From assembly GCF_964204865.1 (NCBI RefSeq), contig NC_135257.1, positions 2,728,001 through 2,792,000 of the forward strand: a stretch of 64,000 bases of DNA. Reading direction: 5' to 3'. Both the position numbers and the translations under genes were made by a program. The notes beneath the pieces are model-generated. The model had not been told where the DNA came from, made no database searches, and saw only the letters and a list, made by a program, of their open reading frames with translations. The DNA comes from Styela clava (lineage: Eukaryota; Chordata; Ascidiacea; Stolidobranchia; Styelidae). Position 1 is the stretch's first letter. Each line of letters opens with the position of its first letter. Below, piece by piece: positions 28,818-41,300 of the stretch.

Positions 28818-29633
28818 AGCATGTATGAAAAAAACACTTGAATCTACTCAGATTTACGATCATTGTCTATTGTAATCTGGGCATAACGTGATCATCTATC
28901 ATGTATCGGCAACTTGTAAATATTGAAGCAGAGCAAATTTCTTATATACTACGTTTTATTTCTATCATTCATTTATTTTTGCACCAATGCACTGTGAAGC
29001 TAAGTCCAAATCAAACACCAATGATATACAAGTTGTCAATACTTTCAAATCAGCGCTGAACAGGTTGGACTTGGCTTGTACTGTGTACCTGCATTTTCAA
29101 CATTTCACACAATTTATTAACGTCAATAAATTCCTGGTTACACCACGCATGGTTTGTACCGAGTAATATTAATCTTTTTTTATTTTGTGCACTTTTAACG
29201 TTTATGCTTTGTAGCATACAATCAACTCTCGCCTCCAGACAAAAATACATTGTTGTGGAAAGTGAAAAAACCTTCGAGATTCGAGAGGCTGGAACATTGA
29301 AGGTAGAACCATCCTTGATAATCTTGATCGGAGGAGGCATACGCATCGGTTAACAAGATATATCAAGAAGTTTACTCAATACAAGGATGTCTTGGTCAAT
29401 GACTAGTTGACTACACATAACCACCGGCATATATTTCATATCTGCCTGGACTTGTTGCGTGTGCCCATTTTTCAACAAGAATCACAAACCCTTACACCAA
29501 CACTATGATCGGGGGCGAAGTAGTGGAATTTACTAAATTTAATTAATGAAGGTTTCACCATGTTACATTTCCGCAGTGTTTGGACGACCACACGTTTCAC
29601 CATATTACTGGCGTGATTAGGCTTCATAGGATA

Positions 29634-29742
29634 GAATTTACCTATTTATCCCGCCGGAGAGGAAAGTCGATTATTCAGTCAGTCGTTTGTTCTCGGAAGT
29701 ATGGACTTGATGGTAGAGGAAGCCGTAACCGAGGGCGTAAAG
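29634..29742 (-). mobile_element. SINE 3' fragment ahead of a hAT end
   Basis: Reading plus, ATTTACCTATTTATCCCGCC then GGAAGTATGGACTTGATGG and AGGAAGCCGTAACCG match the 3' half of the SINE in minus orientation. The SINE stops where the hAT terminus begins at 29743. More SINE-like sequence (AAAGCCGTAACTGGCCAGTG) appears at about 30776-30830, possibly the other part. Confidence 0.55.
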
Positions 29743-30300
29743 CAGGGGTCGGCAACCTACGGCCCGCGGAGCAATATAATCAGGCCCGCGACGCTTCACT
29801 GAATCATAGTAACAAAACAGCTGTTTTGACAATTATATTCATTACGTAACAGAATTTATTCTGAGACACGTGTAGACTAAATTATATTATAACCTAACAA
29901 GTATATAATTCCCAATTACTCGTTGAATGAGCCTATATTTTAATTATAATTGGACAAATGGCAACAAAACGCAGAAAAGTTGATGCTAAGTGCAATTGGT
30001 TTAATGGCGCAGAAAATATTCAAACGGTCCGTCTTCGGGCGTAGCTAAAAATTAAACTTCTGATCTGTGTGAAAAAATGTGATTCATCGGCCATCCGTTC
30101 GGAATTCAGAATTATCATAAAACTTGTTTTGAATATGAATTGCAGCTGACCAAAATGTCTCCAAATGCTTGTTGAAGATCACCAAGAACATCCACATGAA
30201 ACATAACATAATCAATTTATTTATTAATTGATTTGTTAATAGCCTTACGTTCTTTGTATTGTCGAGGGGCGGTTAGATAGTGATGTGAAGGGGCAATGAT
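29743..30300 (+). mobile_element. Decayed hAT transposon, left end
   Basis: It begins with the hAT-type terminus CAGGGGTCGGCAACCTACGG. The next 180 bp are clearly homologous to the complete MITE at 45005-45303, for example AACCTAACAAGTATATAATT in both. At 29958 a frame opens with MATKRRKVDAKC, which resembles the N-terminus of hAT transposases of the GTF2IRD2 type. It stops at 30044 after 28 codons. No matching right terminus was found, so the element is truncated and its right limit is approximate. Confidence 0.6.
29958..30044 (+). pseudogene. hAT transposase N-terminal remnant
   Basis: A 28-codon frame starts MATKRRKVDAKCNWF. The KRRKVD-x-C pattern is typical of the start of hAT transposases related to GTF2IRD2-type domesticated genes. 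The frame ends at TAG and no BED-finger or catalytic region follows in any frame I could read, so it is a broken remnant. Confidence 0.5.
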
Positions 30301-30309
30301 ACTGTACAG

Positions 30310-30696
30310 CAGTGGTCGTCAAACTTTTTGAGACGCGACCCCATTTCAAAAATTATGACGTATGATAAGCTTGTGACTCCTAGGTATAGCAAAGAAAAAA
30401 TATTTCAAACCACTAAAAACTAATCACAGTAAATCTCATTCCCAAAAACTCTATCACACGCTTTGGATTTCGTGTTACAATTTAATATTGCCGTCACACA
30501 ATAGCCTTATTATACAAGATATCACTGTAATTCAGAATACCCAAACTTGCTATGTAGTGCTAGTCAGCTCAGTTTAGAATGCACGCAATAGAATAATGAA
30601 AAATATAACAAGAATACAACGCCGGACACTCGGCGACCCCCGAAATATTCAAGGCGACCCAACTTGGGGTCGCGACCCACACTTTGGTGACCACTG
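30310..30696. mobile_element. hAT MITE with perfect 8-bp target duplication
   Basis: The termini are CAGTGGTCGTCAAAC on the left and the reverse complement CAGTGGTCACCAAAG on the right. CTGTACAG occurs at both 30302-30309 and 30697-30704. It is 387 bp, with inner blocks GCGACCCC and GGGGTCGCGACCC near the two ends. It has no coding capacity. Its termini differ from the CAGGGGTCG family next to it. Confidence 0.85.
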
Positions 30697-32388
30697 CTGT
30701 ACAGTGTACATCAAAGTTTGAATACCACTGATCTAAATAACAGCTAACCAATCAGTCATTCAAACCCAAACGGGCGAGAAAGCCGTAACTGGCCAGTGAT
30801 CACATGAACCAACCACCCTTCGACAAGTTTACTAAATATCTCGCGAATATTTATACAACACAGGATCTGAAACAGCAAATTCATACCATGTAATTAATGA
30901 TGTAGTACAAAACATATTCCTAACATTTTACAGGGTTCGCCAATAACGGTAATATTTACGGAACAAATTTATATACACTCATATTGCATGCTCCACAAAA
31001 ATAATAGGAAAGGCTAAAATATTTATAGAAATTCTATGGAACACAATCCAATAACCTAATTGCGGTAACTGCCTCAGCTCTTCAGATACAAAGCAACAAC
31101 TATTCCTCCTACATATCGCCAAAAGGTGGGCAAAATTGAATAATTTTATCGAATCGAATGTTTTTAATATATACACAACAGGCGTCCAGAACGCTTGACT
31201 TTATAATGCTGGCAAGCTACATTTCCGCCCGCTCTCTTTTTCACAAGAACGGATTCTTACCGTCCTTGATCTTCCTCATCACCGCTTGTAAACTACCCGT
31301 CCCAAATTTGGGCTAATGATATTATCATTACTGACACCGAAAGATTATAGTTGACCTTCTTCTTATGATTTTACTTTTCTATTGTCTCCCTATTATTTTC
31401 ATATTGAATAAAAAGTCGTCACTGCAAGAATCCTGAATGTTATTTTGAGTTGAAATGATTAAATAAATTGGCTATAATGGCAATTCTGGTCAAAATATAC
31501 GAGAAATTTCACAGAATAACTCGCTATCGTGTTTCACGTTTTTAAATTCAAGAAGCGGTGTAGGCACTCTATGTAAAACTAAGAATTGGAGCGATACCCA
31601 AACAAGGCTTCTCAAATTTGTAGTTCTTGTCTGTTGACGGACTAATTCTCGCGGAATTCAAGTGATCGGTTTAGTGACGCGGTAGCTCCGGGTCTAAGCA
31701 AGAGGTATAGGTCACGTGATACTGGTATGACATTCTAATATTTGAGAGAATCACATGAAAAGCCTATTGTTACGTAACACTGTGTCGACACGGCTCCCCG
31801 TTTCTCGGTTGGCGATCCAAGTTCGCCCTTCCAAAAATTATGGAAAGTATTTGCCCCGACTATGACATAACGGAGACACATATGTGTGTATTCTCTGCAT
31901 GATTGCAGGTTATTAGTAGGAAGAAAAACAACAAAAACTCAATTAAAAAGAACAATGTGCATTATGTAAAGAAGGTGAATGTAGGAAATGAGAGTTGCAA
32001 AAAAAAGAAGATGTATTGAGGCCTCTGTACATTTTAAACGTAAACTTAAGCCAAACGTAATCATAATTTTACTGTCTGGTACTGTAAAAATAATAACTAT
32101 TCATAACCACATTAGGGTTGTTCTACCAACTTACTAGAAATCTATTTACAAAAATAATTAACGGTCAGCGAAAAATGAATCCAGTGGTTAAGCAATTAAC
32201 TAAAAGAATGACATTGAACCAGCTATTTGGCAAGCAAGCAAATGTCGTGTTGTCACTAAGAACATAAACTAGAAAAAAGCAATGCCGATTCATACATGGC
32301 CCAAAGATGGAAAGAAGAACAAATGGATGGGCGAGAAAAAACTGATATAGAAAAAAATCAGAAACAACTTCAATGAACATGAAACATC

Positions 32389-35300
32389 TCATTTAGATAA
32401 AGTTTTCTTCAGTAAAGATGCAATGTCACTGCTGTCATCTGAATATAATAGAAATATAATTTAAACTTGAGCACTCGTTAATCCTGACCAAATCATTGAA
32501 GTATAGCTATAATTCCGGAAGCCGCAATATACTTCATCTTTTAGTATCAGATGACAAATATGTATAAAAATGTATAGAGCATTATATTAAAATATTCCAA
32601 CATCCCTAATGTTCATGGGATGTGTGTCCTTCATTGCTAATTTTGATTCCTTTTTACCAATATAAAACTGGTATCCATCTCAGAATATTGATACTCAAAA
32701 CGGTGCAATAATGGCCATTATTGATATTATATAATATATTGCTTTGTCACTGTACTTGAGATCATATATACTGTACCCGAATTCGATGTCATTTGCTGCT
32801 CTAATTTTAATTTATTTTCAGCCATTTCTAGCATTCCTTCTTCAATAGTATCTTTACTTATGAGTTTCATAATTTTTACATTCCTAAATAAAAAATAGAT
32901 TGTTAAAAACTGTCAGAAAATCAGATTAGTAAATTGTAATGAAAAGTTGAATATCATCTTTCATAAAACATAATGAAATGGAGTCATATTGAGACCAACC
33001 TAAAAAAAGAAGGTTCGCCCATCTTGTGCTAATGAATATATTTTCCTGCGTCATATAGAATGTTCTACGGCATGAATGACCAAAGATAAATAATTTACCA
33101 TTCTGAATATTATACATTATAGAATAATATCATAGAATATGAATATTGGATATATTCTAAAGCAGGCCTCGTTCAACGAAAATTATGCGTGAATTAATGT
33201 GAATTAGTAAGTAGTAGCAGAGGTGTATACATATTTTTCGCAGTGCCACAATTACAGAAAGTCCATTTTTGTCCAGCCATCAGGTGCTAAATATTAAGAT
33301 ACTATACTATACCGAATATAACCAATTTTGGTAACTTCTTATGGTTAACTGCCGATTTTGATTGAGATACTAATATGACAATTGTACACATCCTATCACC
33401 ACATACGAACAAACTTGCCTAAACGAATGTGCCATGTGTGTTAATGTTTATCAACAACAACATTCAGAAATAGATACACATACTTTGTTTGTCCAAGACG
33501 ATGACATCTATCCTCAGCCTGTTTGTCATTGTATGGATTCATATCAATATCATGTAATATAACAACGTTTGCCGCTGTCAAGTTGATTCCTAAGCCTCCA
33601 GCCTTTGTGGACAACAAGAATACCAATATGGATGGATCAGACTGGAATTGGTCGATGAGATCCAACCTAATGAATAATAATTGTTGGGTATTTATTATCT
33701 TAGAATAAGACAAGAAGGGATTAGGTTTTTAACGACAAAAAATAAACTAGAAAAACAGAAAAAATTGTGAATTTAGGGATAATACGCATCTGAAAATCTC
33801 TACTTGCAATGTGGAGGTGAACTTGATAAGGAAAAAAAGTTAACTGATAGAAAACATTCACTTTTAGTGCAAAAATAATGCAAATTATCACATTTAAACA
33901 TAAATGTCTGAGTGATAAATAGAAATGTACAAAATATTTAATCAAGACACACATAAATTTATGATAATTGAAGTAAACCCAGGCATGATGAAGAGAAATC
34001 AGTTTTTTATTTAAAATTTGTATTAATTAAGATAAATCCTAATCCTAATTATGCAAGTTACGGTACATAAGCACATATCATCCATTAGTTTGTATGTGTG
34101 CAAAAACATAAAAAAAGAGATATTTGATTAGCTCTTCACAGAGGATAATCTCAATGACGACAACAGAATGCTTTATGCAAATTGCAACCAATATACGTGA
34201 ATTGTAATGAGGGAGGCAAATTTTACTTAGGGTTATAGTAAATTCAAAACACGGATTGTTTTGTTAATCAGAACTATGGAATATTTAATTGACAAAAATT
34301 GAGATTCGCACAGGATAAAGACATTCTCCTGTATGACAAAACTAAAGCACAACATAGCATTATTTAGCGAGTACTGAATAATAATATCAAGCATAAGTAC
34401 CTTATATTTACTGGTGTGCTTCCGTCAAGTCGAACAAATTTATGTTTCCTAAAATTGAGGTATTGTTCTATGATATCCATGATCATTGTAAATTGGCTGA
34501 ATATTGCAACACGATATCCCTGTAAATTACATTCAATATTTGAGCACGGGAGAAGAAAAAATTAATATCAAATTCAGTATGTAAAATTTGAGTAACCAGC
34601 AGGCCATAGGCTTACCTAGAACTTTATATATTACTTATGGGCTGACATACATGGAGTTCATAAAGTCTTGTATTAAAATAGTAAAAGAACTTTGATGTTC
34701 TTTGTGCAACTAATGGTAGGCATAAAAGGTGTATTAAGAAGTTACACTTAAATAAACACAGACTAGAATAAAACAAACCTGGTCAAGATATATTGGGAAA
34801 ATTGTAATTGTAACAGAACTTCATGGTTCATGGTCAACCAAAACAAGGTTATGAACAAGCAGTCATTGATAGTACATAGAGAGTCGTTATGTTTTGGACT
34901 TGCTTATTTAATTGGGAATAAGGTAAGTTGGTGAGCATTGACTTTGTACGAGATATTTTAACCCGGGACACACAAATAGTTAGTCCCATTTACCAACCAA
35001 TAAACTATCGTAGTATCACCTATACGTCATATTAATTTATGTTTTCAGAACAGCATTACTGCTGTAATACCTGTAGAAAAAGATGAACTAAATAATGATA
35101 CGAATACCTGAAACCAATGGTATATATAAAACAAACATCATATCAATGAGTTAACTATGGCATTCCTATATATGTTTAACTTATTCACCTTCTTTTCTAG
35201 ATCAGGCAATAATTTATCCAATTTTCTAAATTTTCCTGTGTCTAATATTTTTGAGTCGTCAAGAGCATAACGTCCTATACAAGGTGTTGTTTTGCAGAAT

Positions 35301-38300
35301 CGATGAATTTCAAAATCCGTCATGACAGTCATGTCTTCCACAATCAACGACTCTTGTGAATCGTAATATTCAGGTTCCTGCAATATAAAGCAATCAACGA
35401 TAAAACAAGAGAGCAATGCTGAAATTTATGGACACAAAGATTAAATGACTAATATGGCTATCTATATTGTCAGCAAATTCAAGCACTGAATTCAACTTTT
35501 GACATAATTATGAAAATGTGCCAGTGAATCAAAAAAATCCGCAAAATTTTGTGTGAATACTACATTTTTACAGACTTCTTCTGTCTTCAAGTTATGAAAA
35601 TTTGAAATCGATTGGCCAAAATTGTTTTTCCAAAACAACAACATTCCCAAAAATTTCACCAAAAATAACAATATTCAATTTGCAAGCACACTTCTTTTCC
35701 TATATCACCAAGCAATAAGACAAAGAGAACGTAGAGACTAAAATTCTGCATGATATATCCTATCAGTTGGTATTCAGTGCTTCATGACTCAATTAAGATC
35801 ATAAATTCACACTCCTTGACTTACCTTTTTCAAAAGTTTGGCCATTTTAAGAAGCATATCAGTTGTGTACAAGTTTCTCCTCAAAAATTGATGATTTGCA
35901 ACTTTTCGTAATTCTATGAAGGCACTTTTCATTTCAAAGGCAGCTGTAACAGAATGTGAACAATAGTAGCCAAAGTTCTCAGCAAAGTCACTATTTCAAT
36001 GTTCATGCATGCAATACCAAAAGCTTTTTTTAAGTTTTTGATTTCTATTATAGCAAGTTAACACCGATATTACGAAATTGAGGTGCCGAGACAAATGAAT
36101 GAGTGTTGAAATTTTGACAAATTTTTATTAAAAAAAAATTTTTTGAAGAAATAGATGCTTTTTAACCTGGTTTCCTAATCAATGCGGTATTGAAACGATA
36201 TTCACCCACGTATCTTAATAAATAATATTTTCTCAAGTTTCACCATTGGGTTGAAAATAACGTAGCAAAACCAAGAAATATTGAAAACGAATCAAATATA
36301 CTGAAAAATTTTTTTAGATTTCGAGAATATTCAACAATTCTTTGTTACCATGTTTTCATATTGTGGTTACCCTGGTCTCTAATACGATGTAGTTAAAGAT
36401 ACGATATAATAACACCAATACTGAAAATGATTTCAAACAAAATCTCACATTGTTTATTGAGTTTTAATCGAAATCGTTCCTTTGTTTCTTCATAAAGTTT
36501 TTTCTGATCTTTAGTCATTTCACATAAAATTAATTCACTTTCTTTACTTGGAAGTTGTTTCAGAACATCATCTTTCAATCTTAATGTAAACATAAGAAAC
36601 ATTTGTATTTTTTACAAAAAGTTACAGCAATGTAAATATCTCGCAATATATGAAAAATATTTATGAAGTGTTTTAATGTCTTTAACATCGATTAAAATAG
36701 TTATTATTAAGCATTCTAAGGTAAACAGTATTTGTCAATTCTAACAATCTACACCTGATTACTGTACAAAAGTTCTCTGCACCAACCACCAATGAAACAG
36801 TACAGAGTTATTCGGTTGAATGCTTCTTGGTATATTTGTAATTATAGTGATAAAAATAATACCTTCTCAGTACAAAAGGTTGCATGATATCTTTTGCATC
36901 TTTTATTCTTTCTTTAGCAAATTTCCCCTTTTTGTCAGAATTGGACTACAAACAAATATTGAATATTTAAGATTTGATGAGTTGTGACGATACAGAACTT
37001 ATTTCAATTCATATAATATGAACTTCGTTTTCTTCAGATCTTCTGTTATTGCACTTCTTATATTGTGGATTATCATAACATGTTGCTAATTAATAGGACG
37101 GAAGAGGTTGTTTCAGATGCAAAAACTTGGTGCTTTAGGAAGATGTAACTGACCAGCAGTTATACGAGTCCCTAATCTTTTTTGTATTGATCGTGCGTTT
37201 CCTAGTTAAGCCTGTAACTCGGACATAAGGGTTAACTATAAGTCTACAACACATACATTTTGTAGGTATAAAATCTCACCATGGTAAAAATTCGAACAAG
37301 AGTATCAGTCGTCTGTTCAAACATATGAGGCATAACAAATCGAATTAGTGACATTAATTCAAGAAGATTGTTTTGCAAAGGTGTTCCGGTCAACAGAATC
37401 TTTCTTGCTGCCTGTAACAAACAAATATTAACAGAGAATTCAGAAAAAAATTTATTCTTCAGCCATTTACTACTTGGACCACTATGCAGAGCCAGTGAAG
37501 TCCAGCAATTCTATGGCACATGAGGTGATTAGACTCCAAGAAAATCTGAGGTCGTGTCTCCCATTCAGCCTAATCATGTTTTTTCGTTTGTTGTGGCATG
37601 GAGTAAACTCACACACACATTCATTCAGAAAGGCGCCCCAGGATATTGCACCAAGATGGCGCACAACCTGATAGCCCTAACCTGGTACACATACTATGAT
37701 CAGGTTTTGCGCCATCTTGGTGCACATACTTCGAGTGCAGCTTCATAAATATAAGAGATTTATTTCTGAGCAACAACGGGCGACCTCTAAAATGCCAAGA
37801 ACCAAGAAGACTATAAATCAATAGCCTATAGCATAGACTTGTGTGTCAACTGTCAATACAATTAGACAACAGTCAATATCCAGCTATACGTGTAGTATGT
37901 GTATCCAAACTTACAATCTTTCGCCCTATGCATTGTGCATTCAAATTATAATTCAGAATCAAAGTTGTTGATCATGTATGAACGCTAAGTTATATTATAT
38001 GAACACCAATTCGAAAATAAAATAAATTATAATTTTTATTAAATTACATAACATTACCTTTATTTTCATCAATTGCACATATCTTTGTGAAGACATATTT
38101 TTCAACATATGTCCTTCATCAAATACTGCATATTCTATGTCAAGTTTACGGAAGAATGATTTGTCTTCTGAAGTGCTGATGGCAGAGTTGTATCTAACAA
38201 TGAGAGTAAATAAAAATATACTAACTGGGCTCGGATATCTTTGTTCAGAGCAAATGGCATGATTAGGTGTATAAAGGCATTCTGCACCATTCGTAATCAT

Positions 38301-41300
38301 AATATGATTCGTTCCATTCAGCTACCACTTTGTTCAACTTACGTAGTAAGAATAACATTGGCAGTTTTTATTCCCCTTAAAATCTGGACTCTTGTAGCTC
38401 GCCGGTCTTGCTGACTACCTCGATATACAACAACTTCTATTGACGGACACCACAGCGAAAATTCTCGACACCAATTGTCTGGAAAGATTGAGAGAAAAAT
38501 TAGGCAGGAGTTCTGTTACTTTTCCTTTTTCATAACACATATTTTCGGACTTAGAAATAGGGTGATACATCGTGAAAAAGATGAAGTTCGTATTGTCCAT
38601 AATTTATTGCTAAATACAATAGTTTATATATAAATTTATAATAATTGAGTATTCAACCTAACTCATGCAATCATGAAAATACTTTCGAGTGAAATGCTTC
38701 ATTAAGTCAAATTTTTACAAACTAACCAACCTAAGGTAGAACTGGGAACAATTATAGCATGAGGCCCAGTGTTCGGATCAGCTTCCAATAGATGAGCAAG
38801 AAATGCAATAGTTTGTACTGTTTTTCCGAGACCCATCTCATCAGCTAGAACACCATTAACTTTATTTCTGTGTAGCAACGTCAACCAGTTCAAACCAACC
38901 AGCTGATAAGGCTTTAATTTGAGGCTGAAAAATAACAATATTTTATTTTTTGGAAAACAAGACGTACGTACAGATAAGAGTATAAAAAACTACAGGACAT
39001 ATAAAGTTTCATATGATAGTTTAATATAAAAAGAATAGGAAATTCTTTAAACCAACGTTTCCCATCTACTGAGAAATTTTGTTGTTTAGGGGAAGAAAAT
39101 ACAGAAATATTGTTTTGTATTCTGTGAAGTCTTACGATAATTATAATTATTTAATCATTTGATGTTATTGTTAGTTATACATATTCATACACACAATCAA
39201 ACATTATATGCTGAATGCGTATCTCACCAGATAACAAGACGATAAACATAGGTAGCCTACATACATGGATCCTTTGAAGATTGTATAAATAGCAGAAACA
39301 TATCTTTTGTACATAGCGTGAGAGTGGAATGAAAATGGCAAATAGGCAAAGGGATAAATATATTAAAAGGGTCGGGAATCACTGTCTTCCAAACGACAAG
39401 AATCTTTCATAAATGCTACAAATGGATGGATGGCTATTGACTAGTATCAACTATTTTCCGCTGTTGCGACACATTTTTCACTATAAAAACTATCCAAATC
39501 CCACTCACTGTGATGGAATGGTGCTTGGAGAATTCATCAATGTATTTCCTTCAGTCATGTGATCATGGCAGTGTAATTTTTCTATTTCAGAAGCAAGTCT
39601 GTTGGAGATACTTTGACATTCTTTTAAAATTCCTTGAAGTATGACTCTCTCCTTGAGTAGGTCGGCACAGTGAGGAATGAGATCAGTACTCACACGTTTG
39701 GAGTCTGCAAGTTTTTTCAGCTACATGGTAATTGTAAAAATTGTTAAAACAAAAAATTGGAGCCAACATTTAGCTTGAGAATAATACTTTTTGCTATAGA
39801 GTGTAGATTGAACCTATGTATGTTATGTTGCAGAAAATAACCTGTGTAACAAATAAAGTCACATTTGTGTTAGATTCCTTTCCAATATGTTGTAATACTT
39901 TGCCCGTATTCGTAGTAAAAATTAGATAGTTTTATAAACAACACAGGAACATAGTATACAAATATAGAATGTGGTGCAAGTGACAAGTATGGAATATCAT
40001 AATATAACCATTAGAATGAGTGAGAGGTAAAAGAGAAGTAGAAAAGCTATTTCAGACTAGCACCCCAAGGATTGATAAGCAGGATATCTAAGAGCTAATG
40101 TCAGTATGGAATTGAACAAATAAAATTACAATATCTATAAAATATAGCATTCCGATTTTCAGCATTATTGAATCATTTAAAAAGGGCCTGCGAGTGAGAA
40201 ATGATCCAATAAAATGCATACTAAGTCATTCCAGGATTTAAAAGGTCGTAGTCCTGTGATTATCTCTGCCTTCTTCTGACTGCAAGTATGAACTGTCATC
40301 AACTCATCTAGGCTGGAATCCTGGGAATTAAAAGCAATTGGAGATAAATCATAGATTACACACAATATCAACTTTTAAAACTAAAATGAGACAACAAAGA
40401 CAAATTTGATGATAAACTGGACTAACCGGTATGAAACATACAAAGCTAACTAGCTTGTTATGAATAACAGTGTCTGTAATAATCATGTATAATCATATTG
40501 AGAGTAGCAAAAAGTTTAAAAAAAAATCAAAAAAACTTGACTGACATTTACATTTAGGTATGTAGAATAGGAACATTTACAGAAAACCAGACAATATAAA
40601 ACACACCTGGAAAAATTCCAAAATATTTTTCTTTCTTTTACTCCCAAATTCTTCAAATTCATCATCTGACGAGGAACCCGATTCAAAATCAGCATTAAAA
40701 TTTTCATCAGTGGCATTGTCCATTGTTAAGCTCTCGTGAAGAAATGACTTGGGTTCTTTGTGCAATTTCTTGGCATCTTCTGTAATATAAACGGTACTAA
40801 AAGGAAATTCAAATAATGACACACAACATGTCAATATAACTAAACATCATTTTGATAAAATAATAATAGAAGAACCTAATTACCGATAGTAGATTTCATC
40901 ATCTTATGGTAATAAAATGTATGTAAAATGTATAGAATACTCTGTTTATCATCATACAAAACAGAATTTCGTTATTGGTATACAAAAAACAGAACCCATA
41001 CATTTCTTTATCTATTTAGCAATTGAACTTCATCGTTTTGTGTATGATTGTACCCAAAAGTTTCAGTAATCTGGGACACTTTGCACGAAAGTTATGTTTT
41101 TTCTTAAAAAGTGGCCAAATGATCTGGGTTCTATTTACGAGCCTGATTTATACCAATACATTGTTTTGTTGTATAGCAAAAAAAGGTCCAAATCAAGGTT
41201 TGTCCATAGAGGATTAAGAAGTTGAATAAAGTGTATTTTCAATTAAAACCAAAAATAAACATACTTTGTGTTTTCCATGCTTTGTTTTTCTTTGAGTAAA

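Larger units (their letters stand above)
28818..32388. other. Intergenic between convergent RCAN and SMARCAD1
   Basis: About 3.5 kb separates the 3' ends of RCAN (plus) and SMARCAD1 (minus). A 98-codon minus-strand frame at 29050-29346 has no recognisable motif and I do not call it a gene. SINE fragments, a decayed hAT element and a hAT MITE occupy 29634-30830. The rest, to 32388, is AT-rich with nothing identifiable. Confidence 0.5.

Noticed and set aside
29050..29346. 98-codon minus-strand frame between RCAN and SMARCAD1
   Set aside because: No recognisable motif, no nearby splice partners and surrounded by transposon debris; length alone is weak evidence in AT-rich DNA.
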